Part shown: in pieces, positions 1 to 6,177 of the stretch
How the letters are laid out: every line of letters begins with the position of its first letter
Numbering within the stretch: the stretch's first letter is position 1
Assembly: GCF_905212365.1 (NCBI RefSeq)
Contig: NZ_CAJMEH010000037.1
Location: 1 to 20,407 of the forward strand
Length of the DNA stretch: 20,407 bases
Direction of reading: 5' to 3'
Source of the DNA: an uncultured Phascolarctobacterium sp.
Lineage (GTDB): Bacteria > Bacillota > Negativicutes > Acidaminococcales > Acidaminococcaceae
Translations under genes and position numbers: made by a program
Notes under the pieces: generated by a model
What the model was told of the DNA's origin: nothing
The model's database searches: none
The model's input: the letters and a program-made list of their open reading frames with translations, nothing else

Positions 1-604
1 TATTGGTTTTGCCCAATTCTTTCAGCAGCTCGAAGTTCTGCATATTGCGCGCGCCCACCTGAATCAAATCCACGTCCTCGACGAAGCGCTCGATTTTGTC
101 GGCGGACATAATTTCCGTAACAATGGGCAGCCCGGTCGCTTCACGGGCGGCCTTCAAATAATCCAAACCCAATTCCTTTAAGCCCTGGAAGGAGTAAGGC
201 GAAGTGCGGGGCTTGAACGCGCCGCCGCGCAGCATGGCCGCACCGGCAGCCTTCACGTCCTGCGCCACCTCCGTAACCTGCTCGATGCTTTCCACGGAGC
301 AGGGCCCGGCGATAACCTGAATCTTTTTACCGCCGACGGACACGCCGCAAACATTTACTACACTATCTTCGGGATGGAACATACGATTGGCGCGCTTAAA
401 GGGCTCCTGCACACGCATAACCTTTTCCACGCCGTCGTTAACGCGCAGAAGATTCATGTCTAAAGCGCTGGTGTCGCCTACCACGCCGAACAGGGAAGCG
501 TTCACGCCGTCGCTGGCGTGAATTTGGTAGCCGCGGCTTTCCAGCTGCTCCTTCAATTTAGTTTTGTCCTCAACGGTTGCAGTGGGTTTGAATACGATAA
601 TCAT
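1..604 (-). CDS. aroF: DAHP synthase, second tandem copy (partial, C-terminus outside window)
   Basis: Type-I 3-deoxy-7-phosphoheptulonate synthase, which condenses phosphoenolpyruvate and erythrose-4-phosphate in the first step of the shikimate pathway. About 201 residues are visible: an N-terminal ferredoxin-like regulatory domain beginning MIIVFKPTATVED, then the start of the catalytic barrel with IAGPCSVES, RGGAFKPRTSPYSFQG and VGARNMQNFELLKELGK. The start at 604 follows an AGGAG motif about 10 bases upstream. It aligns without any gap to the copy at 838-1851 (constant offset of 1247 bases). The catalytic part is nearly identical and the regulatory domain clearly diverged. It is probably co-transcribed with the upstream copy across a 233-base spacer, under the same attenuator. 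The gene continues past the left edge. Confidence 0.93.
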   Translation of the reverse strand, partial: MIIVFKPTATVEDKTKLKEQLESRGYQIHASDGVNASLFGVVGDTSALDMNLLRVNDGVEKVMRVQEPFKRANRMFHPEDSVVNVCGVSVGGKKIQVIAGPCSVESIEQVTEVAQDVKAAGAAMLRGGAFKPRTSPYSFQGLKELGLDYLKAAREATGLPIVTEIMSADKIERFVEDVDLIQVGARNMQNFELLKELGKTN

Positions 605-837
605 GATAAAATCTCTCCTTTTTAAACTATGCTACAATGCTACAATACTACTTTATAGTCTAAAGCGAAGGCTTTGCTATAAAAAACTTTTCTACAATAA
701 TTAACCGATACTCCCTCCGCTTCGCATTCGCTCAGCACCTCCCTCAACGAGGGAGGACAAGCAAATAATCTTAATCTAACTTTGTGCCCCCTCCTTGAGG
801 GGGCCGTCGCTGAAAGCGACTGGGGGAGTTTTATTTT
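605..837. repeat. Spacer between the aroF copies with two palindromic repeat units
   Basis: This 233-base gap has no gene. It carries two GC-rich dyads. Unit 1 (about 710-761) has CTCCCTCCGC followed by CCTCCCTCAACGAGGGAGG. Unit 2 (about 789-830) has CCCCCTCCTTGAGGGGG, then GTCGCTGAAAGCGAC, then TGGGGGAG. They resemble the short dispersed palindromes (CTCCCTC...GAGGGAG) common between genes in gut Firmicutes. Unit 2 lies directly after the 838 stop, so its RNA hairpins could stabilise the 3' end or weaken read-through, but no proper U-run follows. Near 629-652 there is also an 8-base tandem (ATGCTACA twice, then a degenerate third unit). The Shine-Dalgarno of the partial aroF copy is at about 614-619. 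Confidence 0.55.
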
Positions 838-1851
838 TTACATCTCTCTGCCTACTATGCGCGCAATACCCTTCAGCTCTCCCATCAAGCGCGCGAAGCG
901 TTCCGGTTTCAAGGATTGAGCGCCGTCGCACAGCGCGCATTCAGGATTGTTGTGTACCTCGATGAGCAGGCCGTCGGCGCCAACTGCGATAGCAGCCTTA
1001 GCCAAGGGCTCTACCATCCACCACATGCCTGCCGCATGGCTGGGGTCCACGATAACCGGCAGATGGCTGAGCTTTTTCGCAGCGGGAATCGCGCTCAAAT
1101 CCAGCGTATTGCGGGTGTAATGCTCAAAGGTGCGGATGCCGCGCTCGCACAGAATGACATTTTCGTTGCCGCCTGCCATAATATATTCGGCGGACATAAT
1201 CCATTCTTCAATAGTAGCGGACAGGCCGCGTTTCAGCAAAATAGGCTTATTGGTTTTGCCCAATTCTTTCAGCAGCTCGAAGTTCTGCATATTGCGCGCG
1301 CCTACCTGAATCAAGTCCACATCCTCAACGAAGCGCTCGATTTTATCGGCGGACATAATTTCCGTAACGATGGGCAGGCCGGTTTCTTCACGCGCGGCCT
1401 TTAAGTAATCCAGGCCCAGCTCCTTTAAGCCCTGGAAGGAATAGGGAGAAGTACGGGGCTTGAACGCGCCGCCGCGCATCAAAGTCGCGCCTCCCAGCTT
1501 AACGGACTTGGCGACATCGGTTACCTGCTCCTGACTTTCTACAGAACAGGGACCGGCGATAACCTGAATTTTTTTGCCGCCGATGGGCACGCCGCTGACA
1601 TTGATTACGCTATCCGCCGGATGGAAGGCGCGGTTAGCGCGCTTAAAGGGTTCCTGCACGCGCATAACTTTTTCTACAGCGTCGTCGATGCGCAGCATAT
1701 TCATATCCAAAGCGCTGGTGTCGCCGATAATACCGAAGATCGTCATATTAACGCCGTTGATCTCGTTAATCTGGAAGCCCTGACGCTCCAGATTGGCTTT
1801 CATTTTTGCTTTGCTTTCGGCGGGTGCGCCCGGTTTGAATACAATTACCAT
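838..1851 (-). CDS. aroF: DAHP synthase, first tandem copy (complete)
   Basis: Complete 337-residue type-I DAHP synthase of the kind with an N-terminal ferredoxin-like (ACT-like) regulatory domain, roughly residues 1-75, and a (beta/alpha)8 catalytic barrel. Expected metal ligands are visible: Cys102 in AGPCS, His272 in VDPSHAAG, Glu298 in IEVHNN and Asp309 in CDGAQSL. The PEP and E4P binding segments RGGAFKPRTSPYSFQG and VGARNMQN are intact. The ATG at 1851 is preferred over an in-frame upstream start at 1878, because AAGGAGA sits just before 1851 and falls inside the longer reading. A leader peptide and terminator (1926-2135) lie directly upstream and probably set expression by aromatic amino-acid supply. 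The regulatory domain suggests feedback inhibition of the enzyme as well. Confidence 0.96.
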   Translation of the reverse strand: MVIVFKPGAPAESKAKMKANLERQGFQINEINGVNMTIFGIIGDTSALDMNMLRIDDAVEKVMRVQEPFKRANRAFHPADSVINVSGVPIGGKKIQVIAGPCSVESQEQVTDVAKSVKLGGATLMRGGAFKPRTSPYSFQGLKELGLDYLKAAREETGLPIVTEIMSADKIERFVEDVDLIQVGARNMQNFELLKELGKTNKPILLKRGLSATIEEWIMSAEYIMAGGNENVILCERGIRTFEHYTRNTLDLSAIPAAKKLSHLPVIVDPSHAAGMWWMVEPLAKAAIAVGADGLLIEVHNNPECALCDGAQSLKPERFARLMGELKGIARIVGREM

Positions 1852-1925
1852 AACAATATCTCTCCTTTTTGCCTGCATCCTTGCAGCTTTACTAAAAAAT
1901 TATCTGCCTAAAATTATTTTGCTAC

Positions 1926-1957
1926 AAAAAAAGCAGGCTCCGTAAAAGAGCCTGCTT
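1926..1957 (-). terminator. Attenuator terminator upstream of aroF
   Basis: Read on the minus strand, a perfect 10-bp stem AAGCAGGCTC / GAGCCTGCTT (1948-1957 with 1931-1940) encloses a 7-base loop and runs into seven U residues. It stands between the leader peptide (stop at 2004) and the aroF start (1851), inside the leader RNA and not at the end of a gene. That placement is what an attenuator requires. A 7-base match between 2033-2039 (AAAGCAT, just after the aromatic codons) and 1960-1966 (ATGCTTT, abutting the terminator) could take part in an alternative fold. No strong sequester of the terminator arm itself was found by eye. Confidence 0.88.
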
Positions 1958-2003
1958 CTAAAGCATTGTGAACGTGTATATACCAAATATATACCAATAC
2001 CTG

Positions 2004-2135
2004 TTAACGGCTTCTATTACGATTGCTGCTGTATGCTTTTTGCCATGCAAAATAACCGGTGCTAAAGTAGTAGCTAAAGACCGGTGCATAATAAAAGCCG
2101 TATTCAGTTGCAGCGTTAATCCTGATAGAATCCAT
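2004..2135 (-). CDS. Aromatic-rich leader peptide (43 aa) of the aroF attenuator
   Basis: A 43-codon ORF starting at ATG 2135, with AGGTGA at 2141-2146 as ribosome-binding site. Residues 12-31 contain 6 Tyr, 4 Phe and 1 Trp (for example YGFYYAPVFSYYF, then GYFAW), and a seventh Tyr is at 35. This composition is explained by regulation and not by protein function: ribosome stalling at Tyr/Phe codons when charged tRNA is scarce would change folding of the downstream RNA and let polymerase pass the terminator at 1926-1957. The family logic is that of pheL, trpL and similar leaders. Tyr is the dominant sensed residue, Phe second. An in-frame upstream start at 2213 exists but falls within the -35 element, so it is not used. 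Confidence 0.85.
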   Translation of the reverse strand: MDSIRINAATEYGFYYAPVFSYYFSTGYFAWQKAYSSNRNRSR

Positions 2136-2184
2136 TTTCTTCACCTGCAAAATAATCTTTACGCATAATTCAGCGATTAGAATT

Positions 2185-2213
2185 ATTCTACTGCTAATTG
2201 ATAAGACCGTCAA
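2185..2213 (-). promoter_or_regulatory. Sigma-70 type promoter of the aroF leader
   Basis: On the minus strand, -35 TTGACG (2213-2208) and -10 TAGAAT (2190-2185) are separated by exactly 17 bases. Transcription would begin near 2178 and give a leader RNA of roughly 320 bases before the aroF start, containing the aromatic leader peptide and the attenuator. The promoter sits about 100 bases downstream of the NifB-like gene's stop, so aroF has its own transcription start even if some nif-like read-through occurs. Confidence 0.8.
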
Positions 2214-2315
2214 GCAAATTTGCTTACTTTACTTAGAATTTCTTTTTAACCGGCAAATATGTAAAATAGGTTACAAATTTACGAACAAGCCGCGATATCA
2301 GCAGTACGCCGCGCG

Positions 2316-3122
2316 TTATAACGTTCCCACCGCGTCGGCGCGGCAGCGGACGCAATGCCACATCTGCCGCAGATAACGCCCGCAGTCCCGGCGCAAGGAC
2401 GCCAGTCTTGCCGCGTCCAGCTCCGCCACGTCGGCAAAAGCGCTGCCTGCTACCGGCAGCATGGGAATAACATTCATCACGTCGCAGCCCAAGGCCGCCG
2501 CCTGCCGTGCCACCGCAGGAATATCCTCCGTATTGATGCCGTCGATAGCCACACAGTTGATTTTTATAATCACGCCCGCCTGCTTCAATAAACGAATCCC
2601 AGTCAGCTGCCGCGCAAGCAGCAGCGCCGCCCCGTCCTCGCCGCGATAAATATTTCCTTTATCGTTCACGAAGTCATAAATCAACGCGCCAATTTGCGGC
2701 CGCATGCAGTTCACCGTCACCGTCACAAAGCCTACGCCAAGCGCGATAATTTCCGGCGCATATTCCGGCAGCAGCAGGCCGTTTGTAGAAAGGCAAAGCT
2801 GCACGCCGCTGTCCAGCTCCCGCACCAGGCGCAGCGTTTCCGCAACCTGCGGCCAATTTGCCAGCGCGTCGCCAGGCCCGGCAATGCCTGCCACCGTTAA
2901 ATCAGGCAGCCTGCGCCGCAGCTCCTCATAACGGGCCGCAGCCTGCGCAGGCGTCAGCACCTGCGCCGTCACTCCCGGCCTGCTTTCGTTCACGCAGCTG
3001 AACTTGCGCACGCAATAATTGCACTGCAAATTGCAGGCAGGCGCAACAGGCAGATGCACCCGGGCAAAGCTGTTGCAGCAGGAAGCGAAGCAGGGGTGCA
3101 TTTCCAAATTCTGTACCATCAT
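2316..3122 (-). CDS. NifB-like radical SAM protein (short form)
   Basis: 268 residues, matching the radical-SAM core of NifB, which builds the carbide-centred Fe-S precursor (NifB-co) of nitrogenase cofactors. Visible: HPCF at 9-12, LPVAPAC leading into the cluster motif C30-x3-C34-x2-C37, CVNESRPGV from 43, a glycine-rich AGPGDALAN at 81-89, STNGL at 112-116, and a C-terminal CVRCRADAVG with Cys257 and Cys260. There is no NifX-like C-terminal domain, so it is the short type. A His found in classical NifB between the HPC and HLPVAP motifs appears replaced, with Cys15-Cys16 at about that spot. The start at 3122 overlaps the upstream gene's stop (ATGATG) and GGGAG lies upstream. Last gene of a three-gene operon; no clear terminator follows. 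Confidence 0.85.
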   Translation of the reverse strand: MMVQNLEMHPCFASCCNSFARVHLPVAPACNLQCNYCVRKFSCVNESRPGVTAQVLTPAQAAARYEELRRRLPDLTVAGIAGPGDALANWPQVAETLRLVRELDSGVQLCLSTNGLLLPEYAPEIIALGVGFVTVTVNCMRPQIGALIYDFVNDKGNIYRGEDGAALLLARQLTGIRLLKQAGVIIKINCVAIDGINTEDIPAVARQAAALGCDVMNVIPMLPVAGSAFADVAELDAARLASLRRDCGRYLRQMWHCVRCRADAVGTL

Positions 3123-4321
3123 CGTTCCAGCTCCCGACGCAGCCCGCTAAACAGGCCCTCGCTCTTATAATTCTGCTGCAGCGCGCCGTTGATTATTTTT
3201 TCTAAAAGTAGCGCTGTTCCCTGCACTCCTAAAAGTCCCTGTCGGCCTAAAATATATTCGTCAAAAACCGGGTACGCATAGCGCACCAAGGGCAGCTGAT
3301 ATTTTTCGGCCAGTGCTTTTTCCAAGGATGAGCCCAAAAGCAGCACGGCGTCGCTGTCCGCCAGCCGATGCGCCAAAGCGTTCTGCTCCTCCCTGTCCGC
3401 GTCCACGCAAATTACAGGCTCCATGCCCAGCTCCCGCTGCACAAAACGCCGCATGCCCTCCAGCTGCGCGCCGCTGCCCGTCAAAGCCGCAGGCAAGCCG
3501 TACAGCGCAGGCAGCAGCGCCGCCGCTTTGCGCACCAGCGTTTTACTTTCTTCTATTATATTAGCGCGCACAGCCGCTAAATCCACCGTCAGCTCCTGCT
3601 CTAAAATCTGCAAAAAGTCCAGCATACCCTGTACGCCATAAGGATAAGCCAGCTTCACATAGGGAATGCCGTAATCCTGCTGCAATTTCTGCGCCAGCTG
3701 CACGCCGCTGCCAAAAACGATATTCAAATGCGCCGCCGGTAAATGCGCCAGCTCCGCCGCGCAGCAATTGTGCACTGCACAGTTAATTTTTATTTTGGAA
3801 GCCAAAAGCCCGCGCAAAATGTCTAAATCGTTCAGCGCATAAGGGTCGGCAGCCGTAACGCCCAAAATATTTATGCTGGGCGCAGCCGTCCGCCCGCAGG
3901 AACGGCACAAGGACGCCAGCTGCAGCAGTGCCCGCTCCATCCCCTTGCTTTCGCTGCCTGCATAGCCGGGCGCGCTGACGCAAATAATCTGCTTCGTTCC
4001 GGTATATTCTGCAACCGCCGCCTGCACGTCGTCGCCAATCATATTGGGAACGCAGCCGCTTATGACAAACGCCGTACTGCAATCGGAATATAAAGCGTCA
4101 ATTTCCCGCAAAGCCCGGGTCACTAAGCCGCTGCCGCCGTAAATAACATCGTCCTCATAAATCACCGTGGACGCCTGACGAATATCATACAATCTGCTTT
4201 GCGCCATCGCCAGCGTGCCCCAGTTGCAGCCCACCACGGAATGCTGCACAACCACCGCGTCCCTGACCCCTGACAAAGCGCGATAAGCGCCGAATAAGGC
4301 GCAGCCGTTCATAGGTTTCAT
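3119..4321 (-). CDS. Nitrogenase component 1-like protein, NifK/NifN type
   Basis: 400 residues of the nitrogenase component-1 oxidoreductase family. From the ATG at 4321, three cysteines stand where NifK holds its P-cluster: Cys7 (NGCALFGA), Cys32 (HSVVGCNWG) and Cys90 (SGCVPNMIGDD). The segment YEDDVIYGG matches the family's E-D-x-V-F-G-G motif, and YPVFDEYILGRQ resembles the NifK/NifN C-terminal region. The start is placed at 4321: it makes a 4-base ATGA overlap with the preceding stop and has GGAGG 11 bases upstream. A TTG at 4339 is a less likely alternative. It would pair with the product of 4318-5817. NifN-like scaffold or reductase subunit cannot be distinguished by eye. It is shorter than true NifK. 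Confidence 0.85.
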   Translation of the reverse strand: MKPMNGCALFGAYRALSGVRDAVVVQHSVVGCNWGTLAMAQSRLYDIRQASTVIYEDDVIYGGSGLVTRALREIDALYSDCSTAFVISGCVPNMIGDDVQAAVAEYTGTKQIICVSAPGYAGSESKGMERALLQLASLCRSCGRTAAPSINILGVTAADPYALNDLDILRGLLASKIKINCAVHNCCAAELAHLPAAHLNIVFGSGVQLAQKLQQDYGIPYVKLAYPYGVQGMLDFLQILEQELTVDLAAVRANIIEESKTLVRKAAALLPALYGLPAALTGSGAQLEGMRRFVQRELGMEPVICVDADREEQNALAHRLADSDAVLLLGSSLEKALAEKYQLPLVRYAYPVFDEYILGRQGLLGVQGTALLLEKIINGALQQNYKSEGLFSGLRRELER

Positions 4322-5817
4322 TTTTTGCGCGTCCTCCAAAGCTTCGTATACATTTCGCGGGAAGCCCGCGTATTTTTATCATCCGCCGTCATAGGATAAA
4401 AAATCGCATCGTATTCCAGGCGGCTCAAAAGCAAACCGTCGTGCAGCCCCTGCCCCGCACTGAGCCGCCGGGCCATAGCCTGCATAATTTCCGCAAAACT
4501 TACAAAATCAAAAACAGAATATTGCAGCAGCGTCGGCAGCACCGGCCTGCCTAAATTATTGTAGCGCGGATTGGAGCCAGCCAATACAAAATCGCATTCC
4601 TGCACAGCCTGCCGCAGCTCCGCTTCCGTCGGATTAAGATAAAGCTTTGCCCTGCAGCCAGCCTCGGCCATGGCTGCGTCAATACGCTCGTGCATTTTCG
4701 CCAAAGTAGCGCTGTCCACGCCAGCCTCCTTTTGAAAGGACGGATTTAAAGTCAAGCACACACTGCCTAAGGGCAAACCAAAATCCTGCTCGTAAATCAT
4801 AATCTGCTCCGGCAAAGCCGCCAGCGAATTGCTGATCAGCGCGAAGCGGTGCTTGGCAAAAAGCGCGCGGCAAGAATACAGCTGCTGCTGCACTGCCGCC
4901 TGCTCCGCCGCCAGCACAGCCTCCGCCCGCTCCTGCAAGCCCAGCTTAGCTGCTATCGCCAAATAATAATCCTTAATTCCCTGCAACCCGTGCCATTCCT
5001 GCATATCTGCAATGTGCAGAAAATCTGTGCCAAACCGCCGCTGCATAGCCAACGCCCACTTGCGGCGGCGCACAATATTCAGCTGCGCCCTAGGGGCCTG
5101 CCGCATCTGCGCCAGCGAGCACGCAGGCAGCAGCGTATTAACCTGCACGCCGATTTTTTGCAGCAGCTCCAGCATCCGCCGCAGCTTCATTTCGCCGCCA
5201 AAGCCCCAGATAAACGATTCTAAATTTACCGTCCGCGGCTCCACCGTTTGCGGCTCCATGACCTGCTCTACCACGGCGTCCATAACCTCCACATAGCCGC
5301 AGCCGGGATAAACCGCGCTGCAGCCCGCGCGCTTGGCAGTGCAGGCCGCGCGTTCCTGCAAACGTTTGCGCGTATTGCTTTTGTCCATGTGCGAAAAAGC
5401 CTGCGAGCGGACGGCGACCACCCTACTGCGCAGCTCCGGCTGTATGGCTTCCACAATACCGGCCAAATCGTCGTTGATAATATCCGAAACCACCGTGGGC
5501 AGCACAAAAATCAGCTCAGGCCGCTGCTCCGCATCGATCTGCCGCAGCAGCGCGCACAGCCTTTCCTCCGCGCCAAAAACCACGTCCCGATCCTGTATAT
5601 CCGCACATTCCAGCTCATAATAAGGCGTGTTGCGCGACCGCGCCGAATAACGGTAATGAAAGCCGCAGCCCCGCGGCCCGTAAAGCACGGGCACAGCACT
5701 TTCCATCTCATGGATAGCTGCCAGGCTGCCCGCAATTTTGCCGTTCACGCTGAAATGATGCCAAAAGCCGAAGGGCTTGAGACCTAACAAAAAATTATCC
5801 AAATAATATTCACGCAT
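4318..5817 (-). CDS. Nitrogenase component 1-like protein, NifD/NifE type
   Basis: 499 residues, first gene of the nitrogenase-like operon. Family features near the N-terminus: VLYGPRGCGFHYR with Cys51, then ELECADIQDRDVVFGAEERL with Cys71 and the FG-x-E-E segment. The third P-cluster cysteine of NifD is not seen: the matching stretch reads LPTVVSDIINDD (residues 106-117). Later stretches such as APRAQLNIV and LAGSNPRYNN fit the Rossmann-like subdomains. I see no clear counterparts of the NifD FeMo-cofactor ligands. Its partner is the overlapping downstream gene, and the NifB-like gene suggests a complex Fe-S cofactor. Possible roles: scaffold like NifEN, or a nitrogenase-like reductase of unknown substrate. 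Shine-Dalgarno GGAG lies very close to the ATG. Confidence 0.83.
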   Translation of the reverse strand: MREYYLDNFLLGLKPFGFWHHFSVNGKIAGSLAAIHEMESAVPVLYGPRGCGFHYRYSARSRNTPYYELECADIQDRDVVFGAEERLCALLRQIDAEQRPELIFVLPTVVSDIINDDLAGIVEAIQPELRSRVVAVRSQAFSHMDKSNTRKRLQERAACTAKRAGCSAVYPGCGYVEVMDAVVEQVMEPQTVEPRTVNLESFIWGFGGEMKLRRMLELLQKIGVQVNTLLPACSLAQMRQAPRAQLNIVRRRKWALAMQRRFGTDFLHIADMQEWHGLQGIKDYYLAIAAKLGLQERAEAVLAAEQAAVQQQLYSCRALFAKHRFALISNSLAALPEQIMIYEQDFGLPLGSVCLTLNPSFQKEAGVDSATLAKMHERIDAAMAEAGCRAKLYLNPTEAELRQAVQECDFVLAGSNPRYNNLGRPVLPTLLQYSVFDFVSFAEIMQAMARRLSAGQGLHDGLLLSRLEYDAIFYPMTADDKNTRASREMYTKLWRTRKK

Positions 5818-5897
5818 ACTCCGACCAAACCTTGTCCATAAAATTTTTCTTTTAACTCTACTGAGAACCCATATCTCAAATAGTATATTCTACCTAA

Positions 5898-6047
5898 ATG
5901 CTGAATATCCTCTTTATGAATCAAAAGGCGCCAACCGGTAGCAACGCCGTGCTGTCAGTCGAAAAAATACGCCGCTTCCATAAAGCTCTTAACCCACATC
6001 GCCATGGTATTTCAGAAAAACGTGACAAAATCGTCCCAAAAGCTTAG
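5898..6047 (+). pseudogene. Possible remnant of a PLP-enzyme N-terminus (very tentative)
   Basis: A 49-codon reading frame including MNQKAPTGSNAV and LSVEKIRRFHKAL, with no ribosome-binding site. The second stretch faintly recalls the N-terminal part of diaminopropionate ammonia-lyases (a ...vrxFHks... segment), after which similarity would stop. It may be the stub of a deleted gene, or chance. The frame ends inside the repeat array at 6014-6160. The rest of the 5818-6013 spacer holds no other recognisable gene, and no clear promoter for the nitrogenase-like operon was found in it. Confidence 0.2.
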
Positions 6048-6160
6048 AAAAACGTTGCAAAAACGCTTTTATAAGTTAGAAAAACGTTGCAAAGCTATAT
6101 GATTTATATTAGAATAATGTTACAAGCAACAATTAAAGCATAAAGGAAAACGTCACAAAA
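6014..6160 (+). repeat. Five phased direct repeats upstream of the ATPase gene
   Basis: Copies of a 16-17 base unit close to AGAAAAACGTTGCAAAA begin at 6014, 6046, 6078, 6111 and 6144. Start-to-start distances are 32, 32, 33 and 33, about three helical turns. The second and third are nearly identical, the first and fifth differ at two or three bases, and the fourth (AGAATAATGTTACAAG) is degenerate. The -35 hexamer of the promoter at 6087-6115 lies in copy 3 and the -10 runs into copy 4. The last copy ends 17 bases before the ATG. This looks like an operator array placing proteins on one face of the helix. Confidence 0.75.
6087..6115 (+). promoter_or_regulatory. Sigma-70 type promoter for the DUF4143 ATPase gene
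   Basis: -35 TTGCAA (6087-6092), 17-base AT-rich spacer, -10 TAGAAT (6110-6115). It sits about 62 bases before the ATG at 6178, whose ribosome-binding site CGGAGG is at 6165-6170. Both hexamers overlap the phased repeats, so a repeat-binding protein could directly block or aid RNA polymerase. Confidence 0.65.
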
Positions 6161-6177
6161 GCAGCGGAGGTAAAGAA

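Noticed and set aside
916..1404. 162-codon plus-strand ORF inside aroF
   Set aside because: It is the antisense shadow of a clear DAHP synthase gene, with no RBS or recognisable domain.
1860..2210. T-box riboswitch upstream of aroF
   Set aside because: No T-box sequence or specifier arrangement was seen; the Tyr/Phe-rich peptide explains the terminator better.
4322..4339. TTG start at 4339 for the NifK/N-like gene
   Set aside because: The ATG at 4321 has a GGAGG upstream and an ATGA overlap with the previous stop; the TTG reading absorbs that GGAGG.
5248..5787. 179-codon plus-strand ORF
   Set aside because: Antisense to the NifD/E-like gene; its composition reflects the codon bias of that gene.
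5820..5849. Nine-codon upstream ORF ending just inside the NifD/E-like start
   Set aside because: The frame (MDKVWSEYA) has no RBS and no special codon content; likely chance.
6014..6160. CRISPR array or plasmid iterons
   Set aside because: The unit is about 16 bases with 16-base gaps that are partly alike, overlaps a promoter, and there is no cas or rep gene.
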